From positions 330,401 through 394,400 of the forward strand of contig NZ_JAGIXS010000004.1 in the NCBI RefSeq assembly GCF_030014915.1: DNA of 64,000 bases, written 5' to 3'. This DNA is from Pelomonas sp. V22. GTDB taxonomy: Bacteria; Pseudomonadota; Gammaproteobacteria; Burkholderiales; Burkholderiaceae_C. Each line of letters starts with the position of its first letter. Position 1 is the stretch's first letter. Below the pieces are notes generated by a model. The model worked only from the letters and a program-made list of their open reading frames with translations. It searched no databases and was not told the DNA's origin. Below are positions 16,992-28,111 of this stretch, one piece after another. Made by a program: the position numbers and the translations under genes.

Positions 16992-17927
16992 ATGACCCCA
17001 CGTCAAATCCTCATCGACACCGATCCGGGCCAGGACGATGCCATCGCCATCCTGCTTGCCCTGGCCAGCCCGGAGCTGGAAGTCCTGGGCATCACGACCG
17101 TCGCCGGCAATGTGCCGCTTCGGCTGACCAGCCGCAATGCCCGCATCATCTGCGAGCTGGCCGGCCGCAGCGACATCCCGGTCTACGCCGGTGCCGACAA
17201 ACCCTTGCAGCGCGCCCTGGTCACGGCCGAATTCGTGCATGGCAAGAGCGGCCTGGACGGCATCACCCTGCCCGAGCCGCAGATGCCGCTGCGCGAAGGC
17301 CATGCGGTGAATTTCCTGATCGAGACGCTGATGGCGCGCGAAGGCGTCACCGTCTGCGCGCTGGGGCCGCTGACCAATATCGCCCTGGCCTTGCAGAAGG
17401 AACCCCGCATCGCCCAGCGCATCGAGCGCATCGTGCTGATGGGTGGTGGCTACTTCGAGGGTGGCAACATCACGCCGGCCGCCGAGTTCAATTTCTATGT
17501 GGACCCGCAGGCGGCGGCTCAAGTGTTTGCGGCCGGCATCCCGATCACGATGGCGCCGCTGGACGTGACCCACCAGGCGCTCACCACGCGGCCGCGCATC
17601 GCCGCGCTGCGCGCCCTCGGCAATCGCGTGGGCGAAGCTGCGGCCGCGTGGATGGAATTCTTCGAGCGTTTTGACGAAGAGAAATACGGCCAGGAAGGCG
17701 GGCCACTGCACGACCCCTGCGTGATCGCCTGGCTCTTGAAGCCCGAGCTGTTCACCGGCCGGCGCTGCAACGTCGAGATCGAGACCGGCAGCGAGCTGAC
17801 CCTGGGCATGAGCGTGGTCGACTGGTGGGGCGTCACCCGCCGGCCGCAGAATGCGCTGGTGCTGGGCGGCATCGATGCCGACGGCTATTTCCGCTTGATC
17901 ACCGAAAGACTGGGAGTGCTGCCATGA
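16992..17927 (+). CDS. Nucleoside hydrolase
   Basis: The 311-aa protein starts MTPRQILIDTDPGQDDAIAI; DTDPGQDDA is the calcium-binding aspartate cluster of the inosine-uridine nucleoside hydrolase family. Further signatures are VTVCALGPLTNIALAL, PAAEFNFYVDPQAA and the catalytic-His region GGPLHDPCVIAWLL. The enzyme splits N-ribosidic bonds of nucleosides for base salvage; purine or pyrimidine preference cannot be told. It follows the FAH gene across the hairpin element and overlaps the DUF4197 gene by 4 bp. Confidence 0.92.
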   Translation: MTPRQILIDTDPGQDDAIAILLALASPELEVLGITTVAGNVPLRLTSRNARIICELAGRSDIPVYAGADKPLQRALVTAEFVHGKSGLDGITLPEPQMPLREGHAVNFLIETLMAREGVTVCALGPLTNIALALQKEPRIAQRIERIVLMGGGYFEGGNITPAAEFNFYVDPQAAAQVFAAGIPITMAPLDVTHQALTTRPRIAALRALGNRVGEAAAAWMEFFERFDEEKYGQEGGPLHDPCVIAWLLKPELFTGRRCNVEIETGSELTLGMSVVDWWGVTRRPQNALVLGGIDADGYFRLITERLGVLP

Positions 17928-18601
17928 AGCGTCGTGATTTCACCCTTGTTGCGGGCTCCGGCCTGCTGATGCCGTCGGCCTTTGCGGCCGCCCTCAGCGA
18001 GACCGACGCCGCCAGCGGCATCCGCGCGGCGCTGGAGCGCGGCGCCGAATCGGCCGTGGCCCTGCTCGGCAAGAACGACGGCTTCATGGGCAACCCGCTG
18101 GTGCGTATCGAACTGCCCGAGCGGCTCAAGAGCGCCGTCAAGCTCCTGAAGGCCACCGGCCAGGGCAAGAAGGTCGATGAGCTGCTGCTGGCCATGAACC
18201 GCGCGGCCGAAGCCGCCGTGCCGGCTGCCAAGCCCCTGCTCGTGAAGGCGGTGAGGGACATCAGCGTGGAAGACGCCTTGAAGCTCGTGCGCGGCGGCAA
18301 CGACAAGGCGGTGACCGATTTCTTCGCCGGCAAGACCCGCGAACCGCTGTCGGCAAAGTTCCTGCCCATCGTCACGCAAGCCACCGAGAAGGTGGCGCTG
18401 GCCGACAAGTACAACGCTGTCGCCGGCAAGGCCGCGGGCATGGGCCTCATGAAGGGCGAAGACGCCAACATCCAGCAGTACGTCACCGCCCGCGCGCTCG
18501 ACGGCCTGTTCCTGATGATCGGTGAGGAAGAAAAGAAGATCCGCCAGGATCCGATAGGCACGGGCAGCGCGCTGCTGAAGAAGGTGTTCGGCAAGCTTTG
18601 A
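17924..18601 (+). CDS. DUF4197 domain protein, exported
   Basis: The 225-aa protein starts MKRRDFTLVAGSGLLMPSAF, with an RR-containing signal sequence that may be Tat-dependent. The mature region is helical and contains the DUF4197 wording AALERGAESAVALLGKNDGF and GLFLMIGEEEKKIRQDP. The family is widespread in proteobacteria and of unknown function. Overlap of its ATG with the nucleoside hydrolase stop indicates coupled translation, though no metabolic link is evident. Confidence 0.88.
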   Translation: MKRRDFTLVAGSGLLMPSAFAAALSETDAASGIRAALERGAESAVALLGKNDGFMGNPLVRIELPERLKSAVKLLKATGQGKKVDELLLAMNRAAEAAVPAAKPLLVKAVRDISVEDALKLVRGGNDKAVTDFFAGKTREPLSAKFLPIVTQATEKVALADKYNAVAGKAAGMGLMKGEDANIQQYVTARALDGLFLMIGEEEKKIRQDPIGTGSALLKKVFGKL

Positions 18602-19414
18602 TCAAGGCGACGGCCGCACAAAGCGCCTTATCGCCTCGACCAGCTCGGCATCCTGGCCGACAAAGCCGTGCGGCGAGCGGCCTTCGCAGGCATCGCCACT
18701 GCCGCCCGGGCCGCCCTTGATCAGCTGCTGCTCCAGGCGCGCATTGCGCAGGCGCTTGGCCACCTCGGCCATTTGCCGGGGCGGCGAGCGCGGGCAGTCG
18801 TCGTCGGCATGTCCGAGCAGCAGCACTGGCTGACGGATGGCGGCGAGGTCCAGGTCGAAGACCGATTGCGAGGTCCAGGTCTTGCGGCCCATGGGCGTGC
18901 CCACCGTCAGGATGGAACTGAGCACGACCCCATCGGGCGCGGCTGCACCTTGCAGGCGCGAGGCGGCGTTGACGGTCGAGATCGTGCCGCGGCTGGTGCC
19001 CACCAGCCAGACCTGGCCGCCGCCCTGGACGGCGCGCAGCGTCTCGATCAGGCGGCCGAGGTCTGCGGCATGACGCGGGTCGGTGCGAAAGCCCGCGAGG
19101 CCGTCGTCGCCGGCCTGCTGGTCCGAGGGCGCATCGACCAGCGCCGTGCCAAAGCCCTGGGCCTGCAGCAGCGGCTGCGCACGCACCAGGGCATTGCCCT
19201 TCAGCGCGGTTGCGCAACCCTTTTCATCGAGCTTGAGATGGCCGCCACCGCCGGCCAGCAGAACCAGCGTGATCGCTGGCTCTGCGCTCGGCGGGTTCAG
19301 CGAAAAGGCCTGGCTCGCGCCCTCGCGCACCGCCAGGCTGCGCAGCTCGCCGCAAGGCGCCGCCTGGACGGCGCCGGCGGCGGCCAGCATCAGCAGGGCC
19401 AGCGCCGCCCTCAT
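18602..19414 (-). CDS. Exported alpha/beta hydrolase
   Basis: The 270-aa protein has a signal peptide (MRAALALLMLAAAGAVQAAP). The alpha/beta-hydrolase nucleophile elbow is VWLVGTSRGTIS (Ser in GTSRG). The acid is probably in LLLGHADDDCP and the histidine in GRSPHGFVG. The substrate is unknown. It abuts the DUF4197 stop head-on without a gap, and its ATG overlaps the stop of the prohibitin-like gene, so it is the second gene of that pair. Confidence 0.75.
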   Translation of the reverse strand: MRAALALLMLAAAGAVQAAPCGELRSLAVREGASQAFSLNPPSAEPAITLVLLAGGGGHLKLDEKGCATALKGNALVRAQPLLQAQGFGTALVDAPSDQQAGDDGLAGFRTDPRHAADLGRLIETLRAVQGGGQVWLVGTSRGTISTVNAASRLQGAAAPDGVVLSSILTVGTPMGRKTWTSQSVFDLDLAAIRQPVLLLGHADDDCPRSPPRQMAEVAKRLRNARLEQQLIKGGPGGSGDACEGRSPHGFVGQDAELVEAIRRFVRPSP

Positions 19415-20253
19415 TTGGCGCTGCTACCGCTCGGGTTCAGCTGGATGAAGGGCGTGCCGCCACCGGTGTAGTGGGGCAGGCGGCCGTCCCACTTCTTGAT
19501 GGCGTCGGCCTCGTTCTCCAGCTGCTTCAGGCGCAGCAGTTCGGGCGTCACTTCCTGGCGCTTGGCCTTCAGCGACTCGGCCTCGCCGCGCGCCTTGGCC
19601 AGCGCCTGCTCGGCTTCCACCTTGATGCGCTCCAGGTCACGCTCGGCGGTCAGCTTCTTCTGCTCGGCCTCGACCTTGGCTTCAATCGCCTTGTCGAACA
19701 CGGCCGAGAAGTCGTAATTCACTGCAGCCAGCGAGTCCACGATCACGCCATGGCGCTTCAGGCGCTGCTCCAGCGCGTCACGGATCTTGCTGCTGACTTC
19801 GGTGCGCTTGGTCACCAGCTCCTCGGCCGTGTACTGCGCAGTGATCGCCTTGGTCGATTCCTGCGCGGCAGGCTCGATCACGCGGGAAGCCACGGCGTTT
19901 TCATTGCCGATGGCCTGGTAGGTTTGGGCCACCAGGGCCGGGTCCAGACGCCAATTCAATGCCGCCGAGACGGCCACCTGCTGCAGGTCTTTCGAAGCGG
20001 CCACACCCTTGCCCTCGTTCTTCTGCAGGCGCACATCGATCATGTGGACCCGGTTCACGAAGGGCATGACGAAATGCAGGCCCTCGCCCAGCGGCTCGGG
20101 ATCGACCTTGCCGAAGGTGGTGATCACGCCGCGCGTCCCGGACTGCACGATGCGCACCGGATTGATCATGCTGATCAGGACGATCACGGCGACGACGCCG
20201 ACAGCGATCTTGGGCAGGGCGCCGAAGCGCGACGACGATGACGAGGAATACAT
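19411..20253 (-). CDS. Prohibitin/SPFH-domain membrane protein
   Basis: The 280-aa protein has a serine-rich start, one N-terminal membrane helix (IAVGVVAVIVLISMI) and an SPFH/prohibitin domain (SGTRGVITTFGKVDPEPLGE; QYTAEELVTKRTEVSSKIRD). A long charged coiled coil (residues about 180-240) follows. Prohibitin-type proteins form large rings in the inner membrane and modulate membrane proteases such as FtsH. It is distinct from HflK/HflC in having no partner gene beside it. The alpha/beta hydrolase follows in the same operon. Confidence 0.87.
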   Translation of the reverse strand: MYSSSSSSRFGALPKIAVGVVAVIVLISMINPVRIVQSGTRGVITTFGKVDPEPLGEGLHFVMPFVNRVHMIDVRLQKNEGKGVAASKDLQQVAVSAALNWRLDPALVAQTYQAIGNENAVASRVIEPAAQESTKAITAQYTAEELVTKRTEVSSKIRDALEQRLKRHGVIVDSLAAVNYDFSAVFDKAIEAKVEAEQKKLTAERDLERIKVEAEQALAKARGEAESLKAKRQEVTPELLRLKQLENEADAIKKWDGRLPHYTGGGTPFIQLNPSGSSAK

Positions 20254-20415
20254 GGCTCCTTCTCCTTCAGAGGTGTTGTGATTGAGGGCCGCAGGCTAGC
20301 AGTGCTGGGGTGCATCGCAAGTCGCCATCGGACGAACGGCTGGCACAAGCGCATGAGCTGCGTGGACAATACGGCCCTTTCCGAACCGAACGGCGCCAGC
20401 GCCTGACCTGCATTC
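20254..20415. other. Divergent intergenic region, prohibitin-like gene / proQ
   Basis: This 162-bp gap must hold both promoters. TCTCCTTC (20260-20267) reads GAAGGAGA on the minus strand and is a good ribosome-binding site for the prohibitin-like gene. I see no convincing paired -35/-10 or operator. Confidence 0.5.
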
Positions 20416-21135
20416 ATGACCGAGACCACTCCCCTGCCCGAGGCCACCGCCAGCGAGGCGCCCGAGGCCAACGAGGCAGCCGAACAGACGCCTGAAGCGA
20501 GCGCGGCTGCAGCGCCCACGCTGAGCCCGGCCGAGGTGGCTTCGCAACTGAAGGCGTTGTTCCCGGCCCTGTTCACCGGCATGCAGAAGCCCTTGAAGCT
20601 GCGCATCCAGGCCGACATCCAGCAACGCGCGCCGGGCAAGTTCACCAAGGCCCAGCTGTCCGCCTTCCTGCGCCGCCACACCGGCAGCACCGGCTACCTG
20701 ATCGCCCTGGGCAAGGCCACGCACCGCTACGACCTGGACGGCAATGCCGGCGACGAACTGCTCGAAGAGCACCGCCTGGCCGCCCGCGAGGAACTGAAGC
20801 GCCGCCGTGGCGTGCAGCAGGAACGCGAGGCGCTGGAAAACCAGCAGCGCATGAACCGCGCCCAGCTGCTGCGCGATTTCCAGCGCACCACGCTGACCGA
20901 GGCCAACTTCTGCGTGCTGAAGGGCCTGAGCCCGGAAGAGCTGCCGGGCATCCTCGAGATCGCCAAGCGTGAAGCGGCCGAGCGGCCGGCGATGGAACCT
21001 CAGCAAGCGCGCGAGCCGCGCCCGGACCTGCGCCGCCAGCCGCGCCGCGAAGGCGGCGGTGGCCGCCCCGGCGGCAAGCCCGGCAACGGCCCTACATCTG
21101 CTCCCAAGGCAGGCCGTCGAAACGCCAGCCGCTGA
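20416..21135 (+). CDS. proQ: ProQ/FinO-family RNA chaperone
   Basis: The 239-aa protein has an acidic Ala/Glu-rich N-terminus (about 35 aa), then a FinO/ProQ domain: VASQLKALFPALFTGMQKPL, IQADIQQRAPGKFTKAQLSA and FLRRHTGSTGYLIAL. A long basic helix follows (REELKRRRGVQQEREALENQ), then a Gly/Arg/Pro-rich disordered tail. FinO-domain proteins bind sRNAs and mRNA 3' ends through the concave face. The tail could add nonspecific RNA affinity. Its last 44 bp overlap the convergent rhodanese gene. Confidence 0.9.
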   Translation: MTETTPLPEATASEAPEANEAAEQTPEASAAAAPTLSPAEVASQLKALFPALFTGMQKPLKLRIQADIQQRAPGKFTKAQLSAFLRRHTGSTGYLIALGKATHRYDLDGNAGDELLEEHRLAAREELKRRRGVQQEREALENQQRMNRAQLLRDFQRTTLTEANFCVLKGLSPEELPGILEIAKREAAERPAMEPQQAREPRPDLRRQPRREGGGGRPGGKPGNGPTSAPKAGRRNASR

Positions 21136-21487
21136 GGCGGCCGCGCTGAAAATTGGCGTCGAGCTCACCCTCGAAGCCATGCACGACATTGACCACCTCG
21201 CTGAAGCCGGCGGCCTCCAGGGCCTCGCCGGCCGTCAGCGTGCGCTGGCCTGAGCGGCAGATCAGCACCACCGGCCGGTCCAACTGGCCATCGACCTCGC
21301 GCCTCACCTGGGCGACGAACTGGGCCGCATCGGCCTGCATCTCGGGGTACTCGTACCAGGCCAGGTGCACCACGCCGGGCGGATGGCCCACGTAGAGGTA
21401 TTCCAGCTCCATGCGGATGTCGAGGAACAGCGCCTGCGGTCGTTCCTGCAGATAGGCGTGCGCATCCTTGGGCAGCAGGTGCTTCAT
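21092..21487 (-). CDS. Rhodanese-like domain protein
   Basis: The 131-aa protein starts at ATG 21487 ([20 protein letters not shown]). The single rhodanese domain has [20 protein letters not shown] early and the active-site loop [11 protein letters not shown] with an intact cysteine, so it could carry a persulfide. There is no signal peptide. It sits head-to-head with the methionine synthase N-terminal gene (33 bp between starts), a sulfur-related neighbour, and its 3' end overlaps proQ antisense by 44 bp. Confidence 0.87.
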   Translation of the reverse strand: MKHLLPKDAHAYLQERPQALFLDIRMELEYLYVGHPPGVVHLAWYEYPEMQADAAQFVAQVRREVDGQLDRPVVLICRSGQRTLTAGEALEAAGFSEVVNVVHGFEGELDANFQRGRLSGWRFDGLPWEQM

Positions 21488-21508
21488 GGGGTCTTTGGCC
21501 TGTGTTCC

Positions 21509-21514
21509 TACAAT
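21509..21514 (+). promoter_or_regulatory. Candidate -10 box of the metH N-terminal gene (possibly leaderless)
   Basis: TACAAT lies only 6 bp before the ATG at 21521, and no ribosome-binding site is visible. Transcription would start at or near the ATG, giving a leaderless mRNA. No clear -35 is seen. Confidence 0.4.
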
Positions 21515-21520
21515 CGGGGC

Positions 21521-22579
<1,059 letters not shown>

Positions 22580-22592
22580 ACTTTGCTGAAGC

Positions 22593-23795
22593 TCAATAGA
22601 GCTTCAGCAACCGCTCCATGTTGACGAGCAGCTTCAGCTCATGCGGCGCCAAGCTCGCCGCCACCGCCTGCGCAGCCAACCGCGTGTCGCGCGGCACCGG
22701 TTCGGAAAGCGGGTTGCCACTCTTGCCGATCAGCGCAGCCACCAGTGGCTCGTTGGCGCTGTGGCCGCGCTTGGCCACCACGCCCATCTCGTTGTTGGCC
22801 AGGCGCACCAGGCTGCCCGGTGGATAAAGGCCCACGGCCTTGATCAGGGCGGCGCCAGCTTCGTCGGGCTTTTGCAATTCATCCAGGTAGACCGCACGCG
22901 CCGCCGCTGCGGCCGACATGGCCTTGCGTGAGCGGCGCGGCGAGAGTCGGGCGGCAAAGATGTCGATGCGGCGCAGCATGCGCGCCAGCTGCTCGGCGCC
23001 ACCGCGACCGGCCAGCGGGCCCGGGCCGGCCTCGTGGCGCAGCATCAGCGTCTGCAACCAGAGTTCGTCCTGGATGCCCAGGGTGCGCAGCAGCTGCGGC
23101 GCAGTGGCGGCGCGCTGGCGCACCTCGTCGCGCTGGGCGTCGGTGAGCGCATCGTCGCGGGCACAGAGCCGGTCCTGCAACTCGCTGATCGCGATGTTCA
23201 TGCTCAGGGCCGCGCGGGTCAGCGAGGCCCGCCACTCCTCGCGCCAGCCCATGTGGCGGCAGCAGAGCTCGGCCAGCAGCAGGCACAGCAGGCCATGCTT
23301 GGCGCTGTACTGCTGGTATTCGTGGCTCACGTCGAAGACCAGGCGCATCAGCATCGCATCGGCGTTCTGCTGCACGCGCGCCATCATCTCCTGGTAGTGG
23401 TGCTCGAAGCGGGTGGCGAAGTCCTCGGGCTTGGGCTCACGCAAGAGGCTGTGCACATGCAAGAGCAGGTCGGCCCAGGCTGCCTGGTCGCTGAAGCTCG
23501 GCGGGCTGCGCTTGACGATGGCCTCGGGCCGGTAGTCGGCCTTGGCGCCGGCGATGCTGCCCAGGGTGGCGCCCTGGTGCATCATCGTGTCCATCTTGTG
23601 CGCGAGGGCCTTCTGGTATTCCTTGGTCTCGTGCGCCAGCACGAAGGCACCCCGCTCGATCAGCAGGTGCACCAGCGGCGTGTTGGGCAGCACCTGGCCG
23701 GAAGCGAACAGCAGCTTGCCGCTTGAATCGCGCAGCGAGAAACCCAGCACCTGGCCGATGCGGATCGAATGCGGTGGGATGGGGATGAGGTCCAA
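22593..23795 (-). CDS. Degenerate HD-GYP-domain protein
   Basis: The 400-aa protein (MDLIPIPPHSIRIGQVLGFS) has an N-terminal DUF3391-like segment and then an HD-GYP-like helical domain. Key catalytic residues look lost. Where HDIGK is expected it reads AALSMNIAISELQDRL, and where HHExxDGxGYP is expected it reads RHEAGPGPLAGRGG. The C-terminal GLYPPGSLVRLANNEMGVVA, typical of HD-GYP proteins, is kept. It is therefore probably not a cyclic-di-GMP phosphodiesterase but a binding or regulatory protein. It lies antisense between the two metH pieces. Databases may label it a phosphodiesterase. Confidence 0.75.
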   Translation of the reverse strand: MDLIPIPPHSIRIGQVLGFSLRDSSGKLLFASGQVLPNTPLVHLLIERGAFVLAHETKEYQKALAHKMDTMMHQGATLGSIAGAKADYRPEAIVKRSPPSFSDQAAWADLLLHVHSLLREPKPEDFATRFEHHYQEMMARVQQNADAMLMRLVFDVSHEYQQYSAKHGLLCLLLAELCCRHMGWREEWRASLTRAALSMNIAISELQDRLCARDDALTDAQRDEVRQRAATAPQLLRTLGIQDELWLQTLMLRHEAGPGPLAGRGGAEQLARMLRRIDIFAARLSPRRSRKAMSAAAAARAVYLDELQKPDEAGAALIKAVGLYPPGSLVRLANNEMGVVAKRGHSANEPLVAALIGKSGNPLSEPVPRDTRLAAQAVAASLAPHELKLLVNMERLLKLY

Positions 23796-23872
23796 GGGCT
23801 TGCGCTCGCTTCCAAGTCGGATTGTCGGCCTTGCCGGGCCAGGGCTGAAGCCCTGCGCGTAAAATCCCGCAC

Positions 23873-23975
23873 GGTCCGAGGAGCGTTGCGACGAGGGGCT
23901 ACCCTAGGGAGCCCGCCGCCAGGCTTGGACCGGACGGCTCGCCAGTCAAGCGGCCGTCTCCAAACGACGCTCACC
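23873..23975 (+). ncRNA. SAH (S-adenosylhomocysteine) riboswitch
   Basis: The conserved blocks of this class are present in order: CCGAGGAGCGTTGCGAC (23876-23892), GCCGCCAGGCTTGGACC (23915-23931) and AACGACGCTCACC (23963-23975). P1 pairs 23873-23880 with 23924-23931. A second hairpin pairs 23933-23938 with 23953-23958. The pseudoknot pairs GAGCG (23881-23885) with CGCTC (23968-23972). SAH riboswitches are found upstream of metH and ahcY in beta- and gammaproteobacteria and turn expression on when SAH builds up. It precedes the MetH C-terminal gene by about 65 nt. TAAAAT (23860-23865) just upstream is a possible -10. Confidence 0.9.
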
Positions 23976-24039
23976 GAACCCTGTAGACCCTGGGGCCGCG
24001 GTGAGTGCGCGGCCCGCCCTGATGTTGCCCGAGGCCGCC

Positions 24040-26771
<2,732 letters not shown>

Positions 26772-26775
<4 letters not shown>

Positions 26776-28106
26776 GGCTTGGCTGCGTAGCAGGCCTTCA
26801 GCCCGCTCAGCTCATAGAAGTGACTACCCGGCGCCTGCCGGGCGGCGCCACAGCTCGGCTTGAAGTCGGTCTCTTTCTCGTTCAGCAGCATGCGCACCAG
26901 CACGCGGCCCTCGGCATTGCGGAAGCTGTCCCACTGCACATTGGCCGCATAGGGCGCGGCATCCCGGGCGCGCCAGCGGCTGCTGGCATGGCTGTAGGCC
27001 TGGGCCGCCGGCAGCGGTTCGGACAGGCCCTGGATGCCCAGCAGGGTCACGAAGGGCATCAGGATCTCGGCATGGGTGAAGCGCAGGCGCGCCGTGTCGC
27101 GGCGTTCGGCGGCGGCAAGGAAATCGGCGAGCAAGCCCTCGGCCATCGCGTAGCTGACGGCGTCTTGCTCGCGCGTGCCGGGCCCCTTCACATAGAAGTC
27201 CTCGGCGTCGTTCGCCTCTTCCAGCAGCACAGCCACGTCTTCAGGCAGGTAGCGGTCGAAGCTGAAGCCCAGCTCGCGCTGCAGGCCCGGCGCAATCTCG
27301 TAGACATCGGACAAAGCGAACAAGGCATCGAGTGGCTTCATCAGCTGCTGCTGAGCGAGGAAGGCCGGCTTGAACAGCGCAGCCAGCGTGCGCTCAGCGG
27401 CAGCGGCGAGACGCGGGTCGGCCTTGATCGCAGCCAACCGGCTCGAGAGCTCAGGGCTGCGCTGATGGGCCTGGTAGGCCTGGCTGTGGCGGAAGACCGC
27501 CCAGCGCGGATCCTGCGGGTTGGTCAGCGTGTCGCTCTTGGCATTCAGCTTGTGGAAGTACAGCGTGAAGCGGTCGACCTGCGGCTCCGCCAGGACAAGG
27601 CCCGGCACGGCCGCACCCAGTGATTCGCTGAACGAGGCCGCGCTGTCGCGCGCGCGGTCCACGCCCGAGTTCAGCACTTGTACGCTGCCCGGCTGGGCGG
27701 CCAGGCGCTTGAACAGGGCTGGCAGCCGCGCCGCCAGGCGGCGGGCCAGCTGCCGATGCTCCTCAATGCCAATCTGCGAGAGATTGCCGTAGCCGAGCTT
27801 GGCATGGGCAGCGTTGAGCCGCTCCAGATCGGGCCCGAGCTCGCGGCCCAGCGGCGTCAATGCGTCCTGCTGCTGCGCCTGCTGCCACAGCTTCAAGAGC
27901 TGCTGCTCGGCCTTGGCGCCGGTCATGCCGCGCGAACCGTGGCGGGCCACGATCTGCGTCTGCACCGGCTCGTACCCGGCCGGTGCGGCCTCGTAGCTGC
28001 TGCTGGATTGCAGCGGCTGGTAAGGCGTCTTCGAGCTGTAGTGGCCCTCGGCCCCGGCTGGCGGCGAAACCAGCAGGGCAAGCATCAGCAAGGGAACGTG
28101 GCGCAT
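26772..28106 (-). CDS. Histidine acid phosphatase of the MINPP type (probable phytase)
   Basis: The 444-aa protein starts [20 protein letters not shown], a signal peptide, so it is periplasmic or secreted. The phosphohistidine motif is [10 protein letters not shown]. The proton-donor motif is FTHAEIL, that is HAE rather than the HD of ordinary histidine acid phosphatases, which is diagnostic of multiple inositol polyphosphate phosphatases. It should strip phosphates from phytate or related inositol phosphates. It lies 5 bp after a TonB receptor gene, so the two form an uptake-and-hydrolysis operon. Confidence 0.85.
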
Positions 28107-28111
28107 GGAGA

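Noticed and set aside
23873..23975. Cobalamin riboswitch in front of the B12-dependent MetH
   Set aside because: No B12-box-like sequence is present, and the conserved blocks and pseudoknot match the SAH class instead.
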